DNA of 64,000 bases, from contig DBBX01000005.1 in the NCBI GenBank assembly GCA_002292815.1, positions 85,928 through 149,927 of the forward strand, in the 5' to 3' direction. This document shows, in pieces, positions 1-9,642 of this stretch. The notes beneath the pieces were generated by a model. That model was not told where the DNA came from. It worked only from the letters and a program-made list of their open reading frames with translations, and did no database searches. The stretch comes from Thiotrichaceae bacterium UBA973 (GTDB lineage Bacteria; Pseudomonadota; Gammaproteobacteria; Eutrophobiales; Eutrophobiaceae). How positions within the stretch are numbered: position 1 is the first letter of the stretch; each line of letters begins with the position of its first letter. The position numbers and the translations under genes are program-made.

Positions 1-597
1 GCGTTGCAAAATAACACAGGCTTCCGGTTTATGACTTGCTGTTGTAATAGCGGCATCAAGTAATGGTTTATACTCGATGATACGATTCACTTCGATGCCA
101 CAAGATGCAGACACAATCACTTTCGGTTGCGCATCATTAATTCGTGTAGCCAGTTCATTCGATGCAAAGCCACCAAACACAACCGAGTGAACAGCGCCCA
201 GTCGGGCACAAGCCAGCATAGCAATCACGGCTTCAGGAACCATCGGCATATAAATAATTACCGTATCGCCTTTATTAACACCCTGCTCTCTTAGTACCCC
301 TGAAAATCTTGCCGTTAGATCACGTAGCTCTCTATAGCTAAACCGCTTTATCGTATCTGTTACCGGACTGTCATAAATAAGTGCGATTTGGTCAGCATGT
401 CCGTTTTCAACATGTCTATCTAACGCATTAAAACAAGTGTTTAGCTTTCCGTCTGGAAACCATTTGTAGAATGGGGGATCTTGATCATCAAGTACTTTTG
501 TAAAGGCCTGATCCCAATCAATACCCTTTGCTGCATCAGACCAATACGCGTCAGGCGTATCTAGTGAACGTTTGTAGGCTTTTAGATATTCAGACAT
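1..597 (-). CDS. prpE: Propionyl-CoA synthetase PrpE, N-terminal part (cut by window edge)
   Basis: About 199 N-terminal residues are present; the rest lies left of the window. The start reads MSEYLKAYKRSLDTPDAYW and is followed by IDWDQAF, FYKWFPDGKLNTCFNALDRH and VIIYMPMVPEAVIAMLACARLGAVHSVVFGGF (quoted in pieces), the N-terminal pattern of the acetyl/propionyl-CoA synthetase family and closest in my memory to PrpE. The enzyme forms propionyl-CoA from propionate, ATP and CoA in the cytoplasm. It lies downstream of ppsA on the same strand with a 74-base gap. With prpB and prpC nearby, propionate activation is the natural role; acetate or acrylate activation is possible. Confidence 0.85.
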   Translation of the reverse strand, partial: MSEYLKAYKRSLDTPDAYWSDAAKGIDWDQAFTKVLDDQDPPFYKWFPDGKLNTCFNALDRHVENGHADQIALIYDSPVTDTIKRFSYRELRDLTARFSGVLREQGVNKGDTVIIYMPMVPEAVIAMLACARLGAVHSVVFGGFASNELATRINDAQPKVIVSASCGIEVNRIIEYKPLLDAAITTASHKPEACVILQR

Positions 598-671
598 GAG
601 CTAGCATCACTATTTTTTATAATCATAATCAAACTAATTCATTTTAGGCTGTGAAACAATCAATCTTTACT

Positions 672-3086
672 TCAAGCGGATTCAGTACTTTCAGGAATAG
701 CTTGAGCATCAACACCGGCAATATATAACCAAGTATCAATAACGGTATCAGGATTTAGAGAGATGCTTTCAATGCCTTCATCTAATAACCATTTTGCAAG
801 ATCAGGATGATCAGAAGGCCCTTGGCCACAAATGCCAATATACTTCCCGGCCTTTTTGCATGCTTTGATAGCACGAGTTAGCATAAACTTAACGGCTTCA
901 TCACGCTCATCGAATAAATCTGAAACCAAACCTGAGTCTCGATCAAGTGCTAAGGTTAACTGCGTCATATCATTAGAACCAATCGAGAAACCATCAAAAT
1001 ATTCGAGGAACTGATCGGCCAAGATCGCATTACTCGGCACTTCACACATCATAATCAACTTTAAGCCTTCCTTCCCTCTTTCTAGCCCATACTTTGCTAA
1101 TAATTCAACGACTTTCGACGCCTGCCCTACCGTACGTACGAAGGGAACCATAACCCAGACATTGGCCAACCCCATCTCTTCTCGCACATAACGTAAAGCA
1201 CGACATTCCAGTTCAAAACAAGCTTCAAAGTCATCTGACAAATAACGTGATGTCCCCCGGTAACCAATCATGGGGTTTTCTTCTACCGGCTCATATCGCT
1301 CGCCGCCAAGTAAATTGGCGTACTCATTAGATTTGAAATCGGACAAACGTACGATGACTGGATTAGGCGCGAATGCAGCACCTAAAGTTGATATACCTTC
1401 AGCCAGATTCTGCACATAAAAATCGACTGGACTCGCATATGCTCTGATACGTTCATCTATAGACGCTTTTATCGCTGCTTCTTGCTCATCATATTCTAGT
1501 AGCGCACGAGGATGGATGCCGATTTTGTTATTAATAATAAATTCTAAGCGTGCCAGGCCAACACCGGCATTAGGAATCGATGCAAATGACATCGCCTTGC
1601 CTGGGTTACCCACATTCATCATTATTTTTAAAGGTGCTGGCGGCATGTTATCTAACTCTGCCCGGTTCACTCGAAAGTCACATAGACCTTCATAAACATG
1701 TCCGGTCTCGCCTTCTGAACAAACAACAGTGACAGCGTCATCATAATTAATCTTCTTAGTCGCATCACCACAGCCAACGACAGCAGGCACACCAAGCTCA
1801 CGTGCAATAATGGCGGCATGACAGGTACGGCCACCTCGATTTGTTACTATCGCCGATGCACGCTTCATTATCGGTTCCCAATCGGGATCGGTCATTTCAG
1901 TTACCAGAACATCGCCTTCTTTAAGATCGTCCATATCTTCAAGATTTTCGATAACTTTTGCTTTACCTGCACCTATTTTTTGACCTATTGCCGCACCACT
2001 GATCAGCAACTTACCTTGTTCATTTAACTGGTAGCGCTCTATTACATTTGTATTCTCACGGCTTTGCACTGTCTCAGGTCGCGCCTGAACTATGTAGACT
2101 TTTCCATTTTCTCCATCTAAAGCCCATTCTATATCCATTGCACGATCATAATGCTTTTCTATGATGACAGCCTGCCGGGCAAGTTCTTCTAGCTGTTCAT
2201 CATTTAGACAAAATAACGAGGATTCTTTAGCTGAAACATTTACTATTTTCACCAATTCATCTCTATCAGGGTCATCGTTATAGATCATTTTTATTGCCTT
2301 GCTACCGACACTACGACTTAACACTGATGGCTTGCCCTCGGCTAAAGATTTTTTATAGACATAATATTCATCTGGATTTACCGCGCCTTGTACGACGGTT
2401 TCACCTAAGCCATAACTACCCGTAATAAATACCGCGTCATCAAAACCGGATTCCGTGTCCAGGGTAAACATAACGCCACTCACGCCAAGATCACTGCGTA
2501 CCATGCGTTGTAGACCTGCTGATAAAGCGACTTCTTCATGAGCAAAGTTTTGATGCACGCGATAAGCAATGGCGCGATCATTATATAAAGATGAAAAAAC
2601 CTCTTTAACCTTTAGTAGTACGTCGTCGATACCACGCACATTGAGAAATGTCTCTTGTTGGCCTGCGAATGAAGCATCGGGCAAATCCTCAGCAGTTGCT
2701 GATGACCGTACAGCGATAGAGCACTCTTTATCTCCACTACTCATTTCCTGATAAGCATCAATCATCGATTGTTGTAGCTCAGCTTGGAACGGCGCTTCGA
2801 TTATCCATTGTCGAATTTCTTTTCCCGCTGACGTCAACTGTTTCACATCATCAACATTTAAACCTTTCAGTCTGGCTTCTATGCGTTCACGTAATTGATT
2901 ATGATCAAGAAAATCCCAAAAGGCCTTGGCAGTTGTTGCATAGCCACCCGGCACACTGACGCCAGCACCGGATAGATTGCTGATCATTTCACCTAGTGAT
3001 GCATTTTTACCACCAACGAGTCCCACATCTCCCATGCCTAAGTCTTGTAATGGCATGATGTAGTCATTAGAAATCTGTTTAGTCAT
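672..3086 (-). CDS. ppsA: Phosphoenolpyruvate synthase
   Basis: 804 residues, the normal length. PEP synthase converts pyruvate and ATP to PEP, AMP and phosphate for gluconeogenesis. The order is an N-terminal ATP-binding domain (about 20-350, with SIAVRSSATAEDLPDASFAG), the phosphohistidine swivel domain with GGRTCHAAIIARELG (catalytic His at about residue 423), and a C-terminal PEP/pyruvate barrel with GSNDMTQLTLALDRDSG and GICGQGPSDHPD. Its modulator ppsR lies 41 bases upstream on the same strand, so the two are probably cotranscribed. Beside the prp genes it would turn pyruvate from the methylcitrate cycle into PEP. Confidence 0.97.
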   Translation of the reverse strand: MTKQISNDYIMPLQDLGMGDVGLVGGKNASLGEMISNLSGAGVSVPGGYATTAKAFWDFLDHNQLRERIEARLKGLNVDDVKQLTSAGKEIRQWIIEAPFQAELQQSMIDAYQEMSSGDKECSIAVRSSATAEDLPDASFAGQQETFLNVRGIDDVLLKVKEVFSSLYNDRAIAYRVHQNFAHEEVALSAGLQRMVRSDLGVSGVMFTLDTESGFDDAVFITGSYGLGETVVQGAVNPDEYYVYKKSLAEGKPSVLSRSVGSKAIKMIYNDDPDRDELVKIVNVSAKESSLFCLNDEQLEELARQAVIIEKHYDRAMDIEWALDGENGKVYIVQARPETVQSRENTNVIERYQLNEQGKLLISGAAIGQKIGAGKAKVIENLEDMDDLKEGDVLVTEMTDPDWEPIMKRASAIVTNRGGRTCHAAIIARELGVPAVVGCGDATKKINYDDAVTVVCSEGETGHVYEGLCDFRVNRAELDNMPPAPLKIMMNVGNPGKAMSFASIPNAGVGLARLEFIINNKIGIHPRALLEYDEQEAAIKASIDERIRAYASPVDFYVQNLAEGISTLGAAFAPNPVIVRLSDFKSNEYANLLGGERYEPVEENPMIGYRGTSRYLSDDFEACFELECRALRYVREEMGLANVWVMVPFVRTVGQASKVVELLAKYGLERGKEGLKLIMMCEVPSNAILADQFLEYFDGFSIGSNDMTQLTLALDRDSGLVSDLFDERDEAVKFMLTRAIKACKKAGKYIGICGQGPSDHPDLAKWLLDEGIESISLNPDTVIDTWLYIAGVDAQAIPESTESA

Positions 3087-3127
3087 AGCTCTTATTACTC
3101 AATAAACCTTTAAGATTAAATTTTTAT

Positions 3128-3958
3128 CTAGTTATTCTTTAGTAACTCTTTTTCCTTTACTAAATTTACTGCAATTTCCTCGATAGACATAGCCGTCGAA
3201 TCAAGAATAAATAGACCTGCTTTTTCCATCATTATTTCTGCATGCTTAACTTCATGCCGACATTTCTTTAATGTTGCATAAACTGTATTCGGGCGACGCT
3301 GTTGGCGAATAGCGCTGAGTTGATCGGCGCGAATAGTCAAACCAACGATCTTATCTATGTATGGTAGTAAAAAACCAGGTAACTTATCATTATCAAGATC
3401 GTCGTCAGTCAACGGATAATTAGCTGCCTTGATCGAGAAATGCATTGCTAAATATAAACAAGTTGGTGTTTTTGCCGAACGTGATACGCCGACCAGGATG
3501 ACCTCAGCCTTATCAAATAGATTCGTCCTGATACCATCATCATTTTTAAGCGTGAAATCGATCGCATCCATTTGCTTTTTATAATCTTCATCACCAAATT
3601 CTTCATGTGGCTTACCGATAGTGTGAGATGATTTAACCTGTAAACTCTTTTCAAGCGGTTCAATGAATGCATTAAACAAGCTTATGACACATGCATCGGT
3701 AGCAGATATAAACTGTTGAATCTCATCGTTGACCAATGTGCTGAAGACAATCGGTTGAACACCACTAGCTTCGTATTCCCTTTGTATTTGGCCGGCAACA
3801 AAATGAGCTTCCATTTCAGTGATGACGAATGCGAAGGTTCTATCTGAAAACTCAATACCATCAAACTGTGAGAGTAAACTTTGGCCAAGTGATTCAGCCG
3901 TTTTTCCTGTCCGATCAGAAACATAAAAAACAGAACGTTTGTTTTGCTTATTATTCAT
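3128..3958 (-). CDS. ppsR: PEP synthase regulatory protein (bifunctional kinase/pyrophosphorylase)
   Basis: 276 residues of the DUF299/PpsR family, which inactivates PEP synthase by ADP-dependent phosphorylation of a Thr near the catalytic His and reactivates it with phosphate. Visible signs are FYVSDRTGKTAESLG at the N-terminus, the P-loop GVSRSAKT (residues 157-164), TPTCLYLAM and the C-terminal STAMSIEEIA. It sits immediately upstream of ppsA in the same direction. A strong terminator between prpC and this gene suggests ppsR-ppsA has its own, very short promoter region. Confidence 0.95.
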   Translation of the reverse strand: MNNKQNKRSVFYVSDRTGKTAESLGQSLLSQFDGIEFSDRTFAFVITEMEAHFVAGQIQREYEASGVQPIVFSTLVNDEIQQFISATDACVISLFNAFIEPLEKSLQVKSSHTIGKPHEEFGDEDYKKQMDAIDFTLKNDDGIRTNLFDKAEVILVGVSRSAKTPTCLYLAMHFSIKAANYPLTDDDLDNDKLPGFLLPYIDKIVGLTIRADQLSAIRQQRRPNTVYATLKKCRHEVKHAEIMMEKAGLFILDSTAMSIEEIAVNLVKEKELLKNN

Positions 3959-3987
3959 TTTTTAATTTATAACAAATAAACCAGCTC

Positions 3988-4030
3988 AGAAAAACAAAAG
4001 CCATCAGGGTTCAACATTCCTGATGGCTTA
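3988..4030 (-). terminator. Rho-independent terminator after prpC
   Basis: On the minus strand a perfect 10-bp stem (AGCCATCAGG / CCTGATGGCT, plus-strand arms 3999-4008 and 4019-4028) with a 10-base loop is followed by TTTTGTTTTT. It ends the gntR-prpB-prpC transcript before ppsR. Confidence 0.88.
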
Positions 4031-4083
4031 AACTGCATAACTCTGATTATTGATCGATTGTCACCCAAAGACTGACATAATCA

Positions 4084-5238
4084 TTATTTACGCTTACTAA
4101 TCGGTACAAATACTTGATCATGTGGACCAACATAATTGGCGCTAGGTCGAATAATCTTCCCGTCCTCACGTTGCTCAATGACATGCGCTGCCCAACCCGA
4201 TGTACGAGCAATAACAAATAATGGCGTAAACATGGCTGTGGGAACATTCATCAATGAATAAGATACCGCTGAATACCAATCAAGATTAGGAAACATTTTC
4301 TTCTCTGCCCACATCACCTTTTCTAGTCGTTCAGCAACTTTATACATCTTCAGGTTTTTAGCTTGCGTACCCAGTCGTTTAGCGACATCTCTGATCATCT
4401 TATTGCGTGGGTCACCGGTAGTATAAACTGGATGTCCAAAGCCAATTACAATCTCTTTACGCGCCATACGTTCTTTTATATCAGCCTCCGCTTCATCGGG
4501 ATTTGCGTAACGTGACTGTATATCAAAAGCAACTTCATTCGCGCCACCATGCTTCGGCCCACGTAAAGCACCAATTGCACCAGTGATACTGGAAAACATA
4601 TCTGATCCCGTACCAGCAATAACACGTCCGGTGAATGTTGAAGCATTATATTCATGTTCAGCATAAAGGTTTAATGACGTGTGCATCGCACGAACCCATG
4701 AGGCTGAAGGTTTCTTACCGTGTAAGAGATGCAAGAAATGACCACCAATAGAATCATCATCTGTCTCAACTTCAATACGTGTACCGTTAACGGCAAAATG
4801 ATACCAATAGAGCAACATCGAACCAAAACTCGCCATCAATTTATCCGCGATATCTCTTGCACCCGCTGAATTGTGATCTTCTTTTTCAGGCATTACTGCA
4901 CCCAATACAGAACAACCTGTTCTTAACACGTCCATCGGATGTGCTGAAGGTGATAACTGCTCCAGAGAATTCTTCACTGCGATTGGTAAACTACGTAATG
5001 ATTGCAATTTAGTTTTATAAGCACCGAGCTCGGATGTCGTTGGCAATTTGCCATGCACCAGGAGATAGGCGATTTCTTCAAACTCACAGGTATCAGCAAT
5101 ATCAAGAATATCGTAACCACGATAATGGAGATCATTACCTGTTAAGCCAACGGTGCATAAGGCTGTATTCCCTGCAGCAGTGCCGCTTAAAGCAACGGAC
5201 TTTTTAGGTTTTGGTTTTTGTATTGTTTTCTGAGTCAT
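4084..5238 (-). CDS. prpC: 2-methylcitrate synthase
   Basis: 384 residues, citrate synthase family. It condenses propionyl-CoA with oxaloacetate in the methylcitrate cycle. Seen are the N-terminal GLRGYDILD-like segment (here LTGNDLHYRGYDILDIAD), HLLHGKKPS, GPKHGGANEVAF and GFGHPVYTTGDPRNK with active-site His residues. The short length and the tight coupling to prpB favour PrpC over GltA. Its ATG overlaps the prpB stop by four bases (ATGA), with the AGGAG ribosome site inside the end of prpB, so the two are translationally coupled. Confidence 0.95.
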   Translation of the reverse strand: MTQKTIQKPKPKKSVALSGTAAGNTALCTVGLTGNDLHYRGYDILDIADTCEFEEIAYLLVHGKLPTTSELGAYKTKLQSLRSLPIAVKNSLEQLSPSAHPMDVLRTGCSVLGAVMPEKEDHNSAGARDIADKLMASFGSMLLYWYHFAVNGTRIEVETDDDSIGGHFLHLLHGKKPSASWVRAMHTSLNLYAEHEYNASTFTGRVIAGTGSDMFSSITGAIGALRGPKHGGANEVAFDIQSRYANPDEAEADIKERMARKEIVIGFGHPVYTTGDPRNKMIRDVAKRLGTQAKNLKMYKVAERLEKVMWAEKKMFPNLDWYSAVSYSLMNVPTAMFTPLFVIARTSGWAAHVIEQREDGKIIRPSANYVGPHDQVFVPISKRK

Positions 5239-6125
5239 GGATTTTCTCCTAAAAATAATTCATCCAGTTTTTGTTCGTAATCGTGATAGGCCAGATAGTC
5301 ATAGAGATCTGCCCGACTTTGCATCAGGTCTACTACATTTTTCTGTGTACCTTCTTCGCGTATGCTTGAATACACTTTTAATGCTGCTGCATTCATTGCA
5401 CGAAATGCCGACAACGGATACAGAGCCAAACTGACATTTACCGAGGCCAGTTCTTCCGTTGTGAATAAAGGTGTTGATCCAAATTCGGTTATATTAGCTA
5501 GTACTGGAACACCTACAGCATCGACAAATTTTTGATACATACTGAGATCCGTCATCGCCTCGGGAAAGATCATATCCGCACCCGCTTCAACACAGGCACA
5601 GGCACGATCAATGGTTGCGTCCAGACCCTCTACTGATAAAGCATCCGTTCTCGCCATGATAACGAACTCAGGATCTGTCTTGGCATCAACAGCGGCCTTA
5701 ATTCGATCTACCATCTCATCTTTTGTAACAATCGCTTTATTAGGCCGATGACCACAACGCTTTTGTTGAACTTGATCTTCAATATGCACTGCTGCAGCAC
5801 CGGCCTTGATCATTGAACGAATCGTTCTTGCAATATTGAATGCACCGCCCCAGCCAGTATCAATATCAACTAACACCGGTAACTCGGTCACATCGGTAAT
5901 ACGACGAAGATCAATTAAAACATCTTCCAAGCTAGTAATACCCAAATCAGGTATACCACACGACCCTGCAGCGACACCCCCTCCGGAAATATATAAGGCT
6001 CGATAACCAGTAGCGCCAGCTAAACGTGCATGATAAGCATTTATAGCTCCGACAACCTGCAATGGCTTTTCTTCTTCAACAGCAAGCCGAAACCGCGCCC
6101 CTGCTGATACCAATTTATTACTCAT
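5235..6125 (-). CDS. prpB: 2-methylisocitrate lyase
   Basis: 296 residues, isocitrate lyase/PEP mutase superfamily. It splits 2-methylisocitrate into pyruvate and succinate. Characteristic pieces are ALYISGGGVAAGSCGIPDLG, PVLVDIDTGWGG with the metal-binding Asp residues, and the catalytic-loop motif KRCGH with Cys at 124. It follows gntR by 21 bases and overlaps prpC. No prpD, acnD or prpF is visible in the window, so the two dehydration/hydration steps must be encoded elsewhere. Confidence 0.96.
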   Translation of the reverse strand: MSNKLVSAGARFRLAVEEEKPLQVVGAINAYHARLAGATGYRALYISGGGVAAGSCGIPDLGITSLEDVLIDLRRITDVTELPVLVDIDTGWGGAFNIARTIRSMIKAGAAAVHIEDQVQQKRCGHRPNKAIVTKDEMVDRIKAAVDAKTDPEFVIMARTDALSVEGLDATIDRACACVEAGADMIFPEAMTDLSMYQKFVDAVGVPVLANITEFGSTPLFTTEELASVNVSLALYPLSAFRAMNAAALKVYSSIREEGTQKNVVDLMQSRADLYDYLAYHDYEQKLDELFLGENP

Positions 6126-6146
6126 TAGAAGTTATTTCCTGTTTGA

Positions 6147-6836
6147 TTAATCTGTTATGGCTAGGTGTTCATCAAGCATTTTTTCAACATTTATGCGTGA
6201 ACTACGGATATGTCTCGACATTAAAAACTGTGCTAATTCACCATCATGCTGACGTATAGCATCGACAATTTGTCCGTGCTCTACGAATGCTCGTGGAACA
6301 CGTTTACTCACCATGCCGAACTGATATCGATAAAGACGGATCAAATGATAAAGGTCATTGGAAAACATATCGATTAAATGCGAGTTTTTACTGCCCTTAA
6401 TTATCCGAAAATGAAAGTCCATATCACCTTCTTTTTGATAGTAGCTCTGATCTTGTTTGATTTGTTGCTGGTGTTTTTCGAGCAGAACATCGAGTTCGTT
6501 AATATCCTTATCACTCATATTTTCTGCAGCCTGTCTTGCTGCTAAGCCTTCCAGTGACTCGCGAATAAAGTAAATCTCAACCAGATGTTGTCGCGTTAAT
6601 GTAACAACACGCGCTCCCACATTTGGTTTTCGCTCGATTAAATTACACGCCTCAAGGCGACTTAGAGCCTCACGCAATGGCCCGCGGCTGATACCAAATT
6701 CATTTGCTAAAGCTGGCTCACTAATTTTTGACCCAGCGGGTATAATCCCTTCTACGATTGCATTTTGTAATTTACTACAGACTGTATCTGCTATTGTTGA
6801 AGCAATGACTGGTTGATTTTCAAGCGGTTCGGACAC
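6147..6836 (-). CDS. GntR-family (FCD) transcriptional regulator of prpBC and probably of the ketone regulon
   Basis: 229 residues. The N-terminal winged helix-turn-helix (about 15-75) contains ISEPALANEFGISRGPLREAL; the C-terminal FCD ligand domain has the DMDFHFRIIKGSKN and RHIRSSR helices whose Asp and His residues usually bind a metal and a carboxylate effector. The start is GTG at 6836; the only nearby upstream ATG is out of frame. It is the first gene of gntR-prpB-prpC and is preceded by two copies of the palindrome ATTGTYGACAAT, which suggests autoregulation. The same paired palindromes stand before three other transcription units in the window. Which metabolite it senses is unknown; a methylcitrate-cycle acid is plausible. 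Confidence 0.9.
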   Translation of the reverse strand: MSEPLENQPVIASTIADTVCSKLQNAIVEGIIPAGSKISEPALANEFGISRGPLREALSRLEACNLIERKPNVGARVVTLTRQHLVEIYFIRESLEGLAARQAAENMSDKDINELDVLLEKHQQQIKQDQSYYQKEGDMDFHFRIIKGSKNSHLIDMFSNDLYHLIRLYRYQFGMVSKRVPRAFVEHGQIVDAIRQHDGELAQFLMSRHIRSSRINVEKMLDEHLAITD

Positions 6837-6852
6837 GAATATTCAGTCTCAT

Positions 6853-6926
6853 ATTGTTGACAATTTGGCTATAAAAAGTAACTTTGACTATCTAATTTAA
6901 CATTTCATATCATAATTGTCGACAAT
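6853..6926 (-). promoter_or_regulatory. Operator pair 1, upstream of gntR-prpBC
   Basis: Two 12-base palindromes: ATTGTTGACAAT at 6853-6864 (gene-proximal, one base off perfect) and ATTGTCGACAAT at 6915-6926 (perfect). Their starts are 62 bases apart. They fill the space between the gntR GTG and the end of the upstream transporter gene. Confidence 0.8.
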
Positions 6927-6950
6927 ATAGTGCTGAGTATCATTGATTTT

Positions 6951-8279
6951 TTAAAATAAAATAATCATTGAAAGGCCCATGACAATACCAGACCACAATA
7001 AAATCACAGTGCAATAACCCATAATATCCTTGATGCCTAATCCCGCTATCCCCAACAGCGGTAGCGCCCAAAATGGTTGAACCATATTGGTCCAGGCATC
7101 GCCAAAAGCGACGGCCATCGCTGCCTGGTTTAGGGGAACACCGAGTGATTGCGCGGCAGGGATGACAATTGGAGCTTGAATCGCCCATTGACCACCACCA
7201 GAAGGAACAAAGAAATTCACTATACCCGCACTAAGAAAGGTGAATAAGGTGAATGTATCCACTGTAGAGATACTAATAAACCATTCACTAATTGAAACGG
7301 CCAGTCCTGAACTCACCATCATTCCCATAATTCCGGCATAGAGAGGAAACTGCAACACTATTCCTGTTGTGCTCCTGATCGCCTCATTCAGAGCCCGTAA
7401 ATAATTTGCCGGGGTCTTTTGTAATAACAGCCCTACCATCAGGAAAATCATATTAAGACTATTGAGACCGAGTTTACCCCCATCCATGAAATAACCCGTT
7501 AGATAATAGAGTCCCATGCCACTCAGTAATAAAGAAATCAGCATACTATTTTCAAGCTTTTCAGCAGGCGTCATATCACTCGCTGGCGAAGGCGCTTCTA
7601 CTTCTTCATCTCTTAACTCTGGCGGTATTTCTTTTACTTGATCCGCTGCCGGCATCATCAAGCGATAAACGATTGGGACAGTCAATATTAATAATGCACA
7701 AATCGTCAGTACCTCTAAACTAAATATAGTCTCACCCACTGGAATCGATCGCCCACCTAATAGTTCACCCAGCCTATCACCATCGGCAACCGCGACCTTC
7801 AATGGAATAGTGCCAGAAAGACCCGCATGCCAAATCAACATGCCTGAATAAGCCGCCGCAACCAGTAATGGATAATGTACACCTTTTACTCTTTGAGCAA
7901 TTTCTCTTGCAAAGAGACCACTAGCAATTAAACCAAAACCCCAATTAATCCAACCAGAGAGTAATGCTATAACCGTCATTAATATTATTGCCTGGCCTGG
8001 CGTCCTGGCGACCCCGCTGATTAAATGTAAAATACGTTTTACAAGTGGTGTTTTCGCCAGTACATAACCGGTTACCAATGTCAGCAACGCTTGCATAGAA
8101 AAGGTTAATAAATTCCAGATTCCATCACCCCAAAAATCAATCATCTGATTGACCGATCTATCTTCGACAACAACACCACTAATTAACACAACGAATGTAA
8201 GAATTATTGCGAACAAAAATGCATCTGGTAACCAGCGCTGCATGATGCGGGTAAAGAAATTTGCTAATGATTGAATCAA
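6951..8279 (-). CDS. atoE: AtoE-type short-chain fatty acid / acetoacetate transporter
   Basis: 442 residues with about 10-12 hydrophobic segments; inner membrane. The opening FFTRIMQRWLPDAFLFAIILT, the segment LLSGWINWGFGLIASGLFAREIA and the FFVPSGGGQWAIQAPIV motif are typical of the TIGR00366/AtoE family, believed to carry short-chain fatty acids or acetoacetate. The start is TTG at 8279 with AAGGGG six bases upstream; an ATG just upstream is out of frame and runs into a stop. It lies between the CoA-transferase/GST block and gntR, consistent with uptake or release of 3-oxo acids or propionate. Confidence 0.88.
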   Translation of the reverse strand: MIQSLANFFTRIMQRWLPDAFLFAIILTFVVLISGVVVEDRSVNQMIDFWGDGIWNLLTFSMQALLTLVTGYVLAKTPLVKRILHLISGVARTPGQAIILMTVIALLSGWINWGFGLIASGLFAREIAQRVKGVHYPLLVAAAYSGMLIWHAGLSGTIPLKVAVADGDRLGELLGGRSIPVGETIFSLEVLTICALLILTVPIVYRLMMPAADQVKEIPPELRDEEVEAPSPASDMTPAEKLENSMLISLLLSGMGLYYLTGYFMDGGKLGLNSLNMIFLMVGLLLQKTPANYLRALNEAIRSTTGIVLQFPLYAGIMGMMVSSGLAVSISEWFISISTVDTFTLFTFLSAGIVNFFVPSGGGQWAIQAPIVIPAAQSLGVPLNQAAMAVAFGDAWTNMVQPFWALPLLGIAGLGIKDIMGYCTVILLWSGIVMGLSMIILF

Positions 8280-8432
8280 GCCATGCCCCTTTGTTAATTG
8301 GAGATTTATTATGTAGCGCGATTATATAACGATATGGATACAGCTAAAGCTATTGTGAACTGATTGGAAATCTCAAAACGATTCTTCTCTTCAAAAGAAG
8401 TAATCTAAGCTGTTGTATGCTAATCGGAAAGC

Positions 8433-9068
8433 TCAAGCTTCCGCACTTGGTCGTGCCGAAACCTCTTCATACCATTTTTTTGTTTTGTTATTCTCATCTG
8501 GGATATGAATGTCGGACCACGCGGCAAATCCAATTGCACAAATAGCCGTAATATCAACCATAGTAAATTGATCACCGGCAAGGTAGGGCCCTTCTCCTAG
8601 ATATTCTTCTAACCACCAAAAGAAACGATCTAGTGTCTGAGTGCCACGTTCAATCAAACCAGGAATAGCGGGGATCTCATCTTTACCACCTCCTGGAATG
8701 CTACGTCTTAAAAACTGTTCATGCTGATTTCGAAATACTTCAGATGAAGAGATCATGCCATCAAATTCCATCTTACGTTGACGCATGGTGACGATCGCCT
8801 TCTCTCTTAGATCCCGGCCAAGTAATGCAGGCTCCGGTTGAACTTCTTCAAAATAACGACAGACAGCCATTGCTTCATCAATACGCGTACCATCATCAAG
8901 TTCAAGGACTGGTAATAAGCCTCGTGGATTGATAGCCAAGAATTCATCTTGAAGGTTTTCACCACCAAGAATATCGATTTCTATTTTTTCTATCTCAATA
9001 CCTTTCTCAGCCAAAAACATACGTGCACGCCGTGGATTGGGCGCAACCTGACAGTCATATAACTTCAT
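8433..9068 (-). CDS. Glutathione S-transferase family protein (copy 1)
   Basis: 211 residues. An N-terminal thioredoxin-like domain (1-80) begins MKLYDCQVAPNPRRARMFL and contains the glutathione-binding stretch GLLPVLELDDG followed by IDEAMAVCRYFEE; an all-helical C-terminal domain ends with the GDQFTMVDITA capping motif. It is clearly paralogous to the protein at 38206-38835. Substrate unknown; it may handle electrophilic enones or aldehydes made in this block. Confidence 0.93.
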   Translation of the reverse strand: MKLYDCQVAPNPRRARMFLAEKGIEIEKIEIDILGGENLQDEFLAINPRGLLPVLELDDGTRIDEAMAVCRYFEEVQPEPALLGRDLREKAIVTMRQRKMEFDGMISSSEVFRNQHEQFLRRSIPGGGKDEIPAIPGLIERGTQTLDRFFWWLEEYLGEGPYLAGDQFTMVDITAICAIGFAAWSDIHIPDENNKTKKWYEEVSARPSAEA

Positions 9069-9162
9069 CGATTTCCTCCAATAACTTTACCGTTGTTAAC
9101 CTCTTTGCGTTAACTAGATGCCAGAACATGGTTCTTTGTTATTTGAACTATTTTTTTCAAGA

Positions 9163-9609
9163 CTACTCTGTTGGGACTTCACTTACGTCTTCCATCAGTA
9201 CTTCGGTTAAATCGAGTTTCCAGACACCATCCATAAGCACCCAATGATCAATTTCTTTTTCAAGAATAGGAACAGGATTAAACACATCACTGGCCTTGGT
9301 CCATGCATGCACACGTGCCTTGTCACCGTTTATGTCAATCGCGGTCACGCCACCATCAACAATATCAACTTGGGCTGACTTCATAACGCCCTCCCATTCT
9401 TCAACGTACTTTTCTTTAGTACGACCGTCTCTCATATTCTCTGTAACCATATCGTATGCCGTGGCAAAGTCTTTAGACTGCACCGCACTGAAATAGGTTT
9501 GCTGTAATGCTGCTATCGTAGCGCTATCTTCATCACCGCCACACCAAGCCACCCTAATTACAGAAAAAAGAAGTAACAACGTCATTGTCATTATTTTTGT
9601 TATTTTCAT
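9163..9609 (-). CDS. Exported small protein, probably NTF2-like
   Basis: 148 residues. A signal peptide (about 1-23, MKITKIMTMTLLLLFSVIRVAWC) precedes a small alpha+beta domain with ALQQTYFSAVQSKDFATAYDMV, a pattern seen in SnoaL/DUF4440-like NTF2-fold proteins. Cys23 at the end of the signal is not in a good lipobox, so a soluble periplasmic protein is more likely than a lipoprotein. It lies between the GST and GFA genes on the same strand. I do not know its function. Confidence 0.7.
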   Translation of the reverse strand: MKITKIMTMTLLLLFSVIRVAWCGGDEDSATIAALQQTYFSAVQSKDFATAYDMVTENMRDGRTKEKYVEEWEGVMKSAQVDIVDGGVTAIDINGDKARVHAWTKASDVFNPVPILEKEIDHWVLMDGVWKLDLTEVLMEDVSEVPTE

Positions 9610-9642
9610 GGATAGTATCCTTGATATAGGGTTAATAGCGGC

